From: Euryarchaeota archaeon Ods01
Lineage (GTDB): Archaea > Halobacteriota > Halobacteria > Halobacteriales > Halorutilaceae
DNA length: 60,188 bases
Assembly (NCBI GenBank): GCA_028751095.1
Contig: JAQZCZ010000002.1
Location: 1 to 60,188, forward strand
Reading direction: 5' to 3'
Positions 24,683-33,462 of this stretch are shown here, piece after piece. How positions within the stretch are numbered: position 1 is the first letter of the stretch; each line of letters opens with the position of its first letter. The translations under genes and the position numbers were made by a program. Below the pieces are notes generated by a model. It ran no database searches and was not told the DNA's origin. It saw only the letters and a program-made list of their open reading frames with translations.

Positions 24683-26343
24683 TGAGCGTCGTAACCCGAC
24701 GGCACGAGGAGATACAGGAGAAGATAGAGAACGAACTACCGGATGCAATCCTCGATATCGAGGAACACCAGAACGCGCCCGCTATCGTCGCCAATCCGTC
24801 GCGCGTTGACGATGTGGTCCGCGTCCTCAAGGAGAACGGATACAACCATCTGTCGTCGGTCTCGGCGGTCGAGTACGAGAACAGATACGAGAGCGTCTAC
24901 CATCTCCGGCGAATCACCGACGACCGCGAGGACTTCGACGAGATAAACGTCGTCGCACACGCCGACCGCGACGAACCTGCGGTCCAGACCGTCTCTAACG
25001 TCTTCAAGGGCGCTAACTGGCACGAGCGCGAGGCGTACGACCTGATGGGCGTTCGTTACGACGACCATCCCGACATGCGCCGTATCCTCCTCCCCGAGAC
25101 GTGGAACGGACATCCGTTACGTGAGGAGTACGACGTAGACCAGCCGCAGTATACGACGCTTGAGGCGCACGCCAACCCTATCGAGGAACGTTATGAGGTC
25201 GATGAGGACGAGAGCGCGCTCGACACGATGTTTATCAATATCGGACCGCACCATCCCGCGACACACGGCGTCCTCCATCTCAAGACGGTCCTTGACGGCG
25301 AGGTCGTCGTTGACGTTGAACCCGATATCGGCTACCTCCACCGGTGCGAGGAGTACCTCTGCGAACGCCTCAACTACAAGTACCAGATAATGCCGTACCC
25401 CGACCGATGGGACTACATCAGCGCCGGCATGATAAACGAGATGTCGTACGCGCGGTGTATCGAAGAACTCGCGGATATCGACGTTCCCGAGTACGCTCAG
25501 GTGATACGGACGCTCGCACAGGAACTGTCACGTATCGCGTCGCATATGCTCGCCGTCGGCACTTTCGCGCTTGACCTGTACGGCGAACTCAACGTCATCT
25601 TCATGTACGCGTTCAAGGACCGCGAAATCGTCCAGGAGATACTCGAAGACCTGAGCGGTCAGCGCCTGATGTTCAACTACCTGCGTCTCGGCGGCGTCTC
25701 GTACGACTTGCCCGAACCCCGCGAGGAATGGTTCGAGAAGATACGTGACTTTACCGAGGAACTCCCCGAGAAGATGAAGGAGTACCGGACGCTCCTTGAA
25801 GGCAACGAACTACTGATGAAACGCGCCGAGGGAACCGGAATCCTCGAACCTGAGGTCGCCAAGGAGTACGGATGTACCGGACCTATCCTGCGGGGAAGCG
25901 GCGTCGGGTACGATGTCCGCGAGGTAGACCCGTACTCGTACTACGACGAACTCGACTGGGACGTCGTGACCAAGGACGGATGCGACAACCTGTCGCGCGT
26001 CCAGGTCCGTCTCGGCGAGGTCGAACAGAGCGCGCGTATCGTCGAGCAGTGCGTCGATATACTCGAAGACTGGGACGGCGAACAGGAGATACAGAGCCGC
26101 GTGCCGCGTTCCGTCTCGCCGCCCGCAGGGACGGAGAACTACACGGCTGTCGAGGGCGCGAAGGGCGAACTCGGCATACATATCGTGAGCGACGGCACCG
26201 AACAGCCGCATAGGCTCAAGATACGGTCGCCGTGTTTCTCTAACCTCTCCGCCTTCTCCGAACTCGCTGAGGGCGAGTATCTCGCCGATATGATAGCCAC
26301 GCTCGGAAGCCTTGACCTCGTATTCGGGGAGGTGGACCGCTGA
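24682..26343 (+). CDS. nuoCD: Complex I fused subunits C and D
   Basis: 553 residues. The first about 165 are NuoC (30-kDa) with WHEREAYDLMGVRYDDHPDMRRIL; the rest is NuoD (49-kDa) with IGPHHPATHGVL, LHRCEEYL, MSYARC and the C-terminal DLVFGEVDR, forming the quinone-binding site with NuoB. Fusion of C and D is known in bacteria and haloarchaea. The stop overlaps the nuoH ATG. Confidence 0.95.
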   Translation: MSVVTRRHEEIQEKIENELPDAILDIEEHQNAPAIVANPSRVDDVVRVLKENGYNHLSSVSAVEYENRYESVYHLRRITDDREDFDEINVVAHADRDEPAVQTVSNVFKGANWHEREAYDLMGVRYDDHPDMRRILLPETWNGHPLREEYDVDQPQYTTLEAHANPIEERYEVDEDESALDTMFINIGPHHPATHGVLHLKTVLDGEVVVDVEPDIGYLHRCEEYLCERLNYKYQIMPYPDRWDYISAGMINEMSYARCIEELADIDVPEYAQVIRTLAQELSRIASHMLAVGTFALDLYGELNVIFMYAFKDREIVQEILEDLSGQRLMFNYLRLGGVSYDLPEPREEWFEKIRDFTEELPEKMKEYRTLLEGNELLMKRAEGTGILEPEVAKEYGCTGPILRGSGVGYDVREVDPYSYYDELDWDVVTKDGCDNLSRVQVRLGEVEQSARIVEQCVDILEDWDGEQEIQSRVPRSVSPPAGTENYTAVEGAKGELGIHIVSDGTEQPHRLKIRSPCFSNLSAFSELAEGEYLADMIATLGSLDLVFGEVDR

Positions 26344-27410
26344 TGGTAACGTTCAACGACGCTGTCGCGGAGTTCTTCGGCGTCGAGGAGTTTTCGCCGC
26401 TCGTTGAGTTCGCGGTCGCACTCGTCGGCGCTGTCATCGTCGGTAGCATAATACTGACTATCGTCGGCGTCTCCGCCGTCTGGTTCAAACGTAAGCTAAA
26501 CGCCCGACTGGGCGACCGTATCGCGGTCAACCGCGTCGGTCCGGCAGGACTGTTCATCATGCCTGCCGACGCGCTAAAGCTACTGTCGAAGGAGGTTGTC
26601 GTCCCCGAAGGCGTTGACCGCGCCTCGTATCTCTTAGCGCCGATACTCGCCGCCGCCGCCGTCATAGCGGCGTTCGCCTTCATCCCTTTCGGAAGCGGTC
26701 TTCAGGTTGCCGACCCCGAGACGGGGCTAATCTTCGCGCTCGCCTTCGCCTCACTCGGCGCGATACCCATCGTCATGGCGGGCTACTCCAGCAAGAACAA
26801 GTACTCTTTCCTCGGGTTTGAGCGCGAGGTCGCGCAGGCTATCGCCTACGAGATACCCCTCGTCGTCTCGGCGCTCGCAATAGTCCCGCTCGTCGCGTAC
26901 TTCGGCGACACCGACACGCCGCTCCGTATGTCCGAGATAGTCGCGGCACAGCAGGGTCCGTTGCTCGGTATCGAAGGACTCCCCGTCCCTAACTGGTTCC
27001 TCTTCGCCCAGCCTATCGCGGCGGCGCTGTTCTTCGTCGCCATACTTGCCGAGTTCTCCCGTAACCCGTTCGACCTGCCCGAGGCGGGAAGCGAACTCGT
27101 CGCCGGATACCTTACGGAGTACGGCGGCGTCAACTTCGTTCTCCTGTTCCTCGCCGAGTTCGCGGCGATATTCTTCGGCGGTGCACTGTTCACCGCGCTC
27201 TTCCTCGGCGGAGGCTCCGGACCGTTCCTACCCGCCGCTGTCTGGTTCCTCATCAAGATGTTCGCCTTCTACGTCGTCGTACAGTGGCTCCGCGCCACCG
27301 TGCCGCGGGTCCGTATAGACCAGCTTCTCAGCCTCGGCTGGAAGTACATGCTTGAACTTACGTTCCTCAACCTGCTTCTCACCGCAGGGGTCCTATGGGT
27401 GGTACTATGA
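26343..27410 (+). CDS. nuoH: Complex I subunit H
   Basis: 355 residues, about eight membrane helices. NRVGPAGLFIMPADALKLLSKE and EREVAQAIAYEIPLV are identifiable as the quinone-channel loops, and AEFSRNPFDLPEAGSELVAGYLTEYGG is the most conserved family segment. Connects the Q-site to the proton-pumping arm. Confidence 0.95.
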   Translation: MVTFNDAVAEFFGVEEFSPLVEFAVALVGAVIVGSIILTIVGVSAVWFKRKLNARLGDRIAVNRVGPAGLFIMPADALKLLSKEVVVPEGVDRASYLLAPILAAAAVIAAFAFIPFGSGLQVADPETGLIFALAFASLGAIPIVMAGYSSKNKYSFLGFEREVAQAIAYEIPLVVSALAIVPLVAYFGDTDTPLRMSEIVAAQQGPLLGIEGLPVPNWFLFAQPIAAALFFVAILAEFSRNPFDLPEAGSELVAGYLTEYGGVNFVLLFLAEFAAIFFGGALFTALFLGGGSGPFLPAAVWFLIKMFAFYVVVQWLRATVPRVRIDQLLSLGWKYMLELTFLNLLLTAGVLWVVL

Positions 27411-27883
27411 TGGGTGTACTAAAATCGCTCGGCGTTACCGCAAAGCACGCGATAAAGGGTGACACGTTCACGGTTGAGTACCCCGACGAGTCGCCTCATA
27501 TCTCGCCGCGGTTCCGCGGGTCGCACAAGTTCAGCCTGTCGAGGTGTATCTGGTGCCGTATGTGCGAGGAGGTCTGTCCGAACGGGACGATAGATATCAA
27601 GACCAACCAGCAACGTGAGGGGGAGGAGTACAACCTTAACCTCGGTCAGTGTATCTACTGCCGCCTCTGTGAGGAGGTCTGTCCCGTCGATGCCATCATA
27701 CTCACCCAGCATTTCGAGCTAAACGCGGGGACGAAGGCGGAACTCGAATACACCAAGGAAGACCTGATGGACGTTCCGTGGTACAAGGGGATGGACCCGC
27801 TTGAGGCGCGCGAACCCGACCGTGGCGCGTGGATAGGGACCGACGAGGAGGAAGAGGTCTGGGAACCCGCGGGTGCCGATTAG
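27407..27883 (+). CDS. nuoI: Complex I subunit I (two [4Fe-4S] clusters)
   Basis: 158 residues. Two ferredoxin motifs, CIWCRMCEEVCP and CIYCRLCEEVCP, each with the CxxCxxCxxxCP spacing, bind N6a and N6b. The ATG at 27407 overlaps the nuoH stop (ATGA); a second ATG follows immediately. GGGTGGT a few bases upstream is a suitable ribosome-binding site. It is the last gene before an opposite-strand insertion in the cluster, whose 3' end overlaps it by 4 bp. Confidence 0.94.
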   Translation: MMGVLKSLGVTAKHAIKGDTFTVEYPDESPHISPRFRGSHKFSLSRCIWCRMCEEVCPNGTIDIKTNQQREGEEYNLNLGQCIYCRLCEEVCPVDAIILTQHFELNAGTKAELEYTKEDLMDVPWYKGMDPLEAREPDRGAWIGTDEEEEVWEPAGAD

Positions 27884-28896
27884 TTGTTCGGTTCCACGAC
27901 TAACTTCCCGAAGGCGTCGCGCGAGTCCATGTCGGCGAACGCGTCGCGCGTTTCGTCGAGACCGTAGGTCGCGCCGACGACGGGTTCGAGTCGTCCGTCA
28001 GCGACGAGACGTACCAGCTTCTCAAGCTCGGGCTGTGTCCCCATCGTGCTTCCGACTATCTCCTTCTGGCTCAGGAAGAAGTTGGGTGCGAAGAACTTGC
28101 TCGTCGCGCCCGCCGTCCTTCCGCAGATTACCTGTGTCCCTCCGCGTTTGGTGACATCTAACGCCGCCTGCGTGAACTCGCCCGCAAGATGGTTTATCGC
28201 CGCATCGACGGGTCCGACCGCGCGGACCTCGCCCACTATCTCGTCCACGTTCCCCGACTCAACCGTGTGGTCACATCCGAGCGCGGCGAGACGTTCTAGC
28301 TTCTCCGCCGACGTTGACGTGCCGACGGTGCGCGCCCCGATTACGTCGCATAGCTGTACCGTCGCAACGCCGACGCCGCCCGTCGCTCCCGGGACGAAGA
28401 CGAGGTCGCCCGCCGACACGTCCGCCTTACGCAGCATATGCCACGCCGTCAGGTATGCGGTGGGGAGCGTAGCCGCGTCGACGAAGCCGACGGATTCGGG
28501 TAGCTCGATGAGACGCGAGGAGTCAACCGCGACGCGTTCCGCGAACCCTCCGTGGTACAGCATGAACGACCGACAGAGGTTTTCGGGACCTTCGCGGCAG
28601 AACTCGCACTCTCCGCAGGTCTGGTTCGGGCAGAGAACGACGCGGTCTCCTTCGCTGACCGACGCGGCGTCCCCCGCCTCCCTCACGACGCCCGCCACGT
28701 CGAGTCCCGAGACGAACGGAAGCGTACTCTCGTTTACGAGAGGCGACTCGTTTTCGAGTATCCAGAGGTCGTGTCTGTTTACCGAACACGCCCGTACCTC
28801 GACAACCGCCTCGCCGTCGCCCGCTTCCGGCTCGTCGCGCTCTATCGTCTCCACTCCTTCAGGACCTCCAAGCTCGGTGAACGCGGCTACACGCAT
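27880..28896 (-). CDS. Zinc-type alcohol dehydrogenase/quinone-oxidoreductase family protein (MDR)
   Basis: 338 residues. Catalytic-domain features: RACSVNRHDLWIL, GLDVAGVV, GDRVV, and a structural-zinc set CPNQTCGECEFCREGPENLC. NAD(P) fold: VFVPGATGGVGVATVQLC. Catalytic zinc ligands are partly replaced (N rather than C in SVNRHD), so it may be a zinc-structural, crotonyl-CoA-reductase-like or quinone reductase-like MDR. Start at 28896 (MRVAAFTELGG) gives the canonical N-terminus; the upstream extension is discarded. It lies head-on to nuoI and divergent from nuoJ, breaking the respiratory cluster. Confidence 0.88.
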   Translation of the reverse strand: MRVAAFTELGGPEGVETIERDEPEAGDGEAVVEVRACSVNRHDLWILENESPLVNESTLPFVSGLDVAGVVREAGDAASVSEGDRVVLCPNQTCGECEFCREGPENLCRSFMLYHGGFAERVAVDSSRLIELPESVGFVDAATLPTAYLTAWHMLRKADVSAGDLVFVPGATGGVGVATVQLCDVIGARTVGTSTSAEKLERLAALGCDHTVESGNVDEIVGEVRAVGPVDAAINHLAGEFTQAALDVTKRGGTQVICGRTAGATSKFFAPNFFLSQKEIVGSTMGTQPELEKLVRLVADGRLEPVVGATYGLDETRDAFADMDSRDAFGKLVVEPNN

Positions 28897-28960
28897 GGGA
28901 CGAAGTTGTGGCGACGGACGAAAAGGCTTTCCGCGGTCTACGGTCTTCAACTCCAAACCG

Positions 28961-29016
28961 AAACTAAAAACAACGAGACTAACTATTCTCCGATGATAAA
29001 ATGGCTGTCGAATTAG
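28961..29016 (+). promoter_or_regulatory. Second nuo promoter with overlapping 7-codon ORF
   Basis: AAACTAAAAA (28961-28970) predicts a start near 28993. There an ATG opens the 7-codon ORF MIKWLSN, ending 29016 and overlapping the nuoJ1 ATG (29001) in another frame. The box would let the second half of the cluster be transcribed separately, as the intervening gene runs the other way. Confidence 0.45.
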
Positions 29017-29273
29017 CCGCATTTGTCCTGTTCGCGCTGGTAACGGCGGGCGCGAGTCTAGGCGTCGTCGTCGTAAAGGACGTTTTCTACGACGCGCTTC
29101 TCCTCGGACTCGCGCTCATCAGCGTCGCGGCGCATTTCATTATGCTCCACGCTGAGTTCGTCGCCGCGGTACAGGTCCTCGTCTACGTCGGTGGTGTGAT
29201 GATACTCATCGTCTTCGCCGTCATGTTCATGCGTAGCACCACCGAGGGCGAAGACGAGGAGGTGGCGGTATGA
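29001..29273 (+). CDS. nuoJ1: Complex I subunit J, N-terminal half
   Basis: 90 residues, three helices. VKDVFYDALLLGLALISVAAHF, EFVAAVQVLVYVGGVMILIVFAVMF is identifiable as the NuoJ TM3 region with its conserved VLVYVGG. Haloarchaea commonly split nuoJ in two. The stop overlaps the J2 start. Confidence 0.92.
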   Translation: MAVELAAFVLFALVTAGASLGVVVVKDVFYDALLLGLALISVAAHFIMLHAEFVAAVQVLVYVGGVMILIVFAVMFMRSTTEGEDEEVAV

Positions 29274-29596
29274 GAGCCGCGCGTCTCCGCCTCCTTCCGG
29301 CGCTGTTCGTCGCGCTCCTGTTCGTCGTATTCGGCTCCGTCGTGCTTGAAACGCCGGCTCTCTGGGAGACGCCTGAGGGTATCGAAGGACCCACGACGGG
29401 CGTTATCGGCGAGGCTTTCTTCGAAGAGTTCCTCGCTGTCTTCGAACTCGCCGCTGTTCTACTCGTCGCCGCACTCGTCGCAGGCGTCTACCTCGCCAAG
29501 CCCGAGGAGTCGCGGAGCGACGCCATCCGTAAGGCGGTAGACAGAAAGCCGCGTGTTGAGGGCGAGGGAGAGGGGGTGGACGATGGTTCCGACTAG
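29270..29596 (+). CDS. nuoJ2: Complex I subunit J, C-terminal half
   Basis: 108 residues with two helices (about 8-26 and 62-82), matching the last two helices of a full-length NuoJ. Acidic tail. It overlaps both neighbours by a few bases, so translation is probably coupled. Confidence 0.85.
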   Translation: MRAARLRLLPALFVALLFVVFGSVVLETPALWETPEGIEGPTTGVIGEAFFEEFLAVFELAAVLLVAALVAGVYLAKPEESRSDAIRKAVDRKPRVEGEGEGVDDGSD

Positions 29597-29894
29597 CTAC
29601 TACGTCTTCCTGAGTGCCTTCATCTTCGCTATCGGACTGTACGGCGTCCTGACGCGGGAGAACGCTGTCGTCATACTGATGTGTGTCGAGCTGATGCTAA
29701 ACGCCGGAAACCTAAACCTCATCGCCTTCGCGGCGCACCACGGAGAGGCGGCGGGCATCGCGGGACAGACGTTCGTCCTGTTCGTGCTAGCAATCGCCGC
29801 CGCCGAGGTCGCCGTGGGACTCGGCGTCCTCGTTCTCGTCTACCGACGGTACGGTACCGTAAACATCAGAAAACCCAGCTACATGAGGTGGTAG
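29583..29894 (+). CDS. nuoK: Complex I subunit K
   Basis: 103 residues, three helices. ENAVVILMCVELMLNAGNLNLIAF carries the conserved membrane Glu residues (family positions E36/E72 region) involved in proton transfer. Start at 29583 (MVPTSYYVFLSA) preferred over the upstream ATG at 29553, as it gives the family N-terminus; GAGGGGG-like purines precede it. Confidence 0.93.
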   Translation: MVPTSYYVFLSAFIFAIGLYGVLTRENAVVILMCVELMLNAGNLNLIAFAAHHGEAAGIAGQTFVLFVLAIAAAEVAVGLGVLVLVYRRYGTVNIRKPSYMRW

Positions 29895-29895
29895 A

Positions 29896-31887
29896 ATGTC
29901 GGAGACAGCACTCGTCGAAACAGCCGCGGTACTGATACCTACCGTGCCACTCGCGGCTTTTGCCGTCATCCTTCTCGGCGCCCTCCTTCCTAAGGAACGC
30001 GGCTTCGGCGGCACGACCTCGACCGTCGCCGCTATCGCCTCGGTCGCCGCTTCTCTCGTCCTGTCTGCCCTCGTCTTCTTCGAGACGTGGACGCGCGAAC
30101 TCGACTTCGTCGCCGTACAGGCGGTCTGGGTAGACGCGATAGGCGACCTCCCCGACCTCACCGTCGGCATACTCGTTGACCCACTCAGTGCCCTGATGGC
30201 GCTAATAGTCTCGGTCGTCGCCTTCCTCGTCCTCGTCTTCTCCAAGTACTACATGAACGACGAGGGCGAAACCGGACTTCCGCGGTACTACGCCGCACTC
30301 GCCCTGTTCAGCGGTAGCATGCTCGCCTTCGTCTTCTCGTCGAACCTCCTGATGGCGTTCATCTTCTTCGAACTCGTCGGTCTATGTTCGTACCTACTCA
30401 TCGGCTTCTGGTACGACCGACCGAGCGCCGCGAGCGCCGCGAAGAAGGCGTTCCTCGTCACCCGTTTCGGCGACTACTTCTTCCTCGTAGGTGTCGCCGC
30501 TGTCTTCGCCGGCTTCGGCACCTTCGCCTTCCACGGCGACGACTCGCTCTTCGTTGCCGCCCAATCCGCGCTGGAGGCGGACGAAACCGTACTCGGCGTC
30601 TCGGCGCAGACAGCGGTCACCGTCGTCGCGTTGCTCATACTCGGCGGCGTCATCGGTAAGAGCGCACAGTTCCCGCTCCATACATGGCTTCCCGACGCGA
30701 TGGAAGGTCCGACGCCTGTTTCGGCGCTGATACACGCCGCGACGATGGTCGCCGCGGGCGTCTACCTCGTCGCGCGGACCTTTGAACTCTACGCCCTTTC
30801 GCCCACCGCGTTACTCGTCGTGGCTTTCGTCGGCGGATTTACGGCACTCTTCGCGGCGACGATGGCGCTCGTCATGGACGATATCAAGCAGGTACTCGCC
30901 TACTCGACCATCTCGCAGTACGGCTATATGATGCTCGCCCTCGGCGCAGGCGGCTATACCGCCGCAGTCTTCCATCTCATGAACCACGCCTTCTTCAAGG
31001 CTCTCCTGTTCCTCGGTGCGGGTAGCGTCATCATCGCGCTTCACCATAAGCAGGATATGTGGGAGATGGGTGGTCTGCGCAGACGTATGCCCGTCACCTA
31101 CTGGACCTTCCTCGCGGGTTCGCTCGCGCTCGCCGGAATCGCGCCGTTCAGCGGCTACTGGTCGAAGGACGAGGCGTTGCTCGCCGCCTTCCGTAACGCC
31201 GCCAACGAACCGTTGCTGTATATCCCGTTTGCGCTCGGCATGGTAGCCGTCGTCGTCACGGGCTTCTACACCTTCCGTATGGTCGCGTTAACCTTCCACG
31301 GCGAACCGCGCACCGACGCCGCGCGCGATGCATCCGAGGGCGGTATCTCCGTCTACGTCCCGCTCGGCGTCCTCGGCGTCCTCGCGGTCGTCGCGGGATT
31401 CGTCAACGCCGCGCCGCTCGGGATACACGCGCTCGCCGACTTCCTCGGTGCTTCGGCGTTCTACGAAGCCGCGGCGGCGGGTGCGGGATACGTCGATGGC
31501 TTCGAGGTCAGCTACGCGCTCTCGGTCGCCGCGCTCGTTCTCGCGGTCGCAGGTAGCGCCGCCGGCTTCAAGCTATACGTCGGCGCGGACGAGCCGCTCA
31601 AGACACGGGGCGGAGCGACGACGCGCGTACTCGAAAAGAAGTACTACCTCGACCATTTCCAGGTATGGCTCGCCGAAGACGTTACCTACAGGTTCTCCAA
31701 GCTCCTCAACATGTTTGACCTTGATATCGTAGACGGCGTCGTGAACGGAACGTCACGGGTATCGCTCGGTAGCGGAGACGCTATACGCAGGATGCAGACG
31801 GGGGTTGTCGCGCATTACGCCGCGATAATCATACTCGGAACCGTCGCGCTCGTCTTTATCGTCGGTCTCGTAGGGGGGTGGTTCTGA
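29896..31887 (+). CDS. nuoL: Complex I subunit L (antiporter-like)
   Basis: 663 residues, about 16 helices including the C-terminal lateral-helix region. Conserved LVGLCSYLLIGFWYDRPSAASAAKKAF, QFPLHTWLPDAMEGPTPVSALIHAATMVAAGVYL, and HLMNHAFFKALLFLGAGSV mark the proton channel residues. One of three proton-pumping subunits. Confidence 0.95.
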   Translation: MSETALVETAAVLIPTVPLAAFAVILLGALLPKERGFGGTTSTVAAIASVAASLVLSALVFFETWTRELDFVAVQAVWVDAIGDLPDLTVGILVDPLSALMALIVSVVAFLVLVFSKYYMNDEGETGLPRYYAALALFSGSMLAFVFSSNLLMAFIFFELVGLCSYLLIGFWYDRPSAASAAKKAFLVTRFGDYFFLVGVAAVFAGFGTFAFHGDDSLFVAAQSALEADETVLGVSAQTAVTVVALLILGGVIGKSAQFPLHTWLPDAMEGPTPVSALIHAATMVAAGVYLVARTFELYALSPTALLVVAFVGGFTALFAATMALVMDDIKQVLAYSTISQYGYMMLALGAGGYTAAVFHLMNHAFFKALLFLGAGSVIIALHHKQDMWEMGGLRRRMPVTYWTFLAGSLALAGIAPFSGYWSKDEALLAAFRNAANEPLLYIPFALGMVAVVVTGFYTFRMVALTFHGEPRTDAARDASEGGISVYVPLGVLGVLAVVAGFVNAAPLGIHALADFLGASAFYEAAAAGAGYVDGFEVSYALSVAALVLAVAGSAAGFKLYVGADEPLKTRGGATTRVLEKKYYLDHFQVWLAEDVTYRFSKLLNMFDLDIVDGVVNGTSRVSLGSGDAIRRMQTGVVAHYAAIIILGTVALVFIVGLVGGWF

Positions 31888-33461
31888 TGCGTTGGATAAC
31901 CCTACTCGTCGTCCTGCCGCTCGTCGCCGCCGCCGCGACGCTCGTCGCATCCAAGTTCGACAGGGAGTACGCTAAGTACGTCGCGTTCGTCGGCTCCTTG
32001 CTCCCGCTCGGCGTCTCTGTCTACGTCTGGCAGGTGCCTTTCGACCGCGCCGCTAACGCGTTGACACATCCCGACGAGGCGCAGTTGGTCGAACGCGTCC
32101 CGTGGTTCGAGATAGCCGGATACGAGGTCGAGTACTTCGTCGCACTTGACGGCGTCTCGATGCCGCTCGTCCTACTGACGACCCTCCTCGTCTCCGCGGC
32201 GATAATGAGCGCATGGAACGCAATCGACGACGCGCAGGCGTCGTTCTACGCCCTCGTCCTGTTCCTTGAAGCCGCGCTTATCGGCGTCTTCGTCGCCCTC
32301 GACTTCTTCCTGTTCTACGTCTTCTGGGAAGCGGTCCTCATACCGATGTACTTCCTCATCGCAGTCTGGGGCGGACCCCGACGGAAGTACGCCGCGATGA
32401 AGTTCTTCGTCTACACCAACGTCGCGTCGTTAATCATGTTCATCGGCGTCGTCGCCCTCTACTTCAATATCGGCGGTCCGGGCGTCGCTGACCTCTCGAT
32501 GCCGTCCCTGACACAGGCGATAGCTGAAGGACATCTGACGGGCGCGTTCGGTCTGAGCGCCGACGCCCTCCGTCTCGCGGCTTTCGCCGCACTGTTCATC
32601 GGATTCGCCGTCAAGGTTCCCGTCGTTCCGTTCCATACGTGGCTTCCCGACGCCCACGTCGAAGCCCCGACGCCCGTCTCGGTCATACTCGCGGGCGTCC
32701 TCCTGAAGATGGGTACGTACGCGCTCCTGCGTTTCAACTTCACGATGCTTCCCGAAACCGCCGCGGCGCTCGCCGCACCGATTGCGCTCGTCGGCGTCGT
32801 GAGCGTAATCTACGGCGCGTTGCTCGCCATGGCGCAGACCGACCTCAAACGTATCGTCGCCTACTCCTCGATATCGAGCATGGGCTACGTCGTCGTCGGT
32901 CTGGTCGCCTACACCCAGTACGCCGTCGGGGGCGCGACGTTCCAGATGGTCTCGCACGGACTCATCAGCGGACTGATGTTCATGGTCGTCGGAGTCGTCT
33001 ACCACGAGACGCATACGCGCGAGGTGGGCGAAATCTCCGGCTTGGCGCACCGTGCGCCCCTTGTCGCGGGCGTCTTCGTCGCCGCGGCGTTCGCCTACAT
33101 GGGTCTGCCCGGTATGTCGGGCTTCCCCGCCGAACTCTTCGTCTTCATGGGAGGAATGGCGTCGGCGACGATACCGTACGCGCCGGTTGTCGTCGCCGCG
33201 GCGATGTTCGGCATCGTCCTCGTCGCCGGATACCTCCTGTTTGCGATGCAACGCACACTCTTCGGCGAGTTCCGCGTCGGACGTGCGGATGCGGCGACTG
33301 ATGGCGGGGAGGGCGTCACCGACGCATCTCTTTCGGAAGCTGTCCCGATGCTTGTCCTACTCGCCGCGATACTCGCGCTCGGAATACAGCCCGATATCGC
33401 GTACGACATGATAGAGGCGTCAACGGCTTCGGTCGCCGAACTCGTGGAGGGGGGTGTCTAA
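31887..33461 (+). CDS. nuoM: Complex I subunit M (antiporter-like)
   Basis: 524 residues, about 14 helices. FYVFWEAVLIPMYFLI (with the key Glu) and PFHTWLPDAHVEAPTPVSVILAGVLLKMGTYA are the family signatures. The ATG at 31887 overlaps the nuoL TGA by one base and is preceded by a strong GGGGGGTGG; the alternative three codons upstream is less likely. Confidence 0.95.
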   Translation: MRWITLLVVLPLVAAAATLVASKFDREYAKYVAFVGSLLPLGVSVYVWQVPFDRAANALTHPDEAQLVERVPWFEIAGYEVEYFVALDGVSMPLVLLTTLLVSAAIMSAWNAIDDAQASFYALVLFLEAALIGVFVALDFFLFYVFWEAVLIPMYFLIAVWGGPRRKYAAMKFFVYTNVASLIMFIGVVALYFNIGGPGVADLSMPSLTQAIAEGHLTGAFGLSADALRLAAFAALFIGFAVKVPVVPFHTWLPDAHVEAPTPVSVILAGVLLKMGTYALLRFNFTMLPETAAALAAPIALVGVVSVIYGALLAMAQTDLKRIVAYSSISSMGYVVVGLVAYTQYAVGGATFQMVSHGLISGLMFMVVGVVYHETHTREVGEISGLAHRAPLVAGVFVAAAFAYMGLPGMSGFPAELFVFMGGMASATIPYAPVVVAAAMFGIVLVAGYLLFAMQRTLFGEFRVGRADAATDGGEGVTDASLSEAVPMLVLLAAILALGIQPDIAYDMIEASTASVAELVEGGV

Positions 33462-33462
33462 G

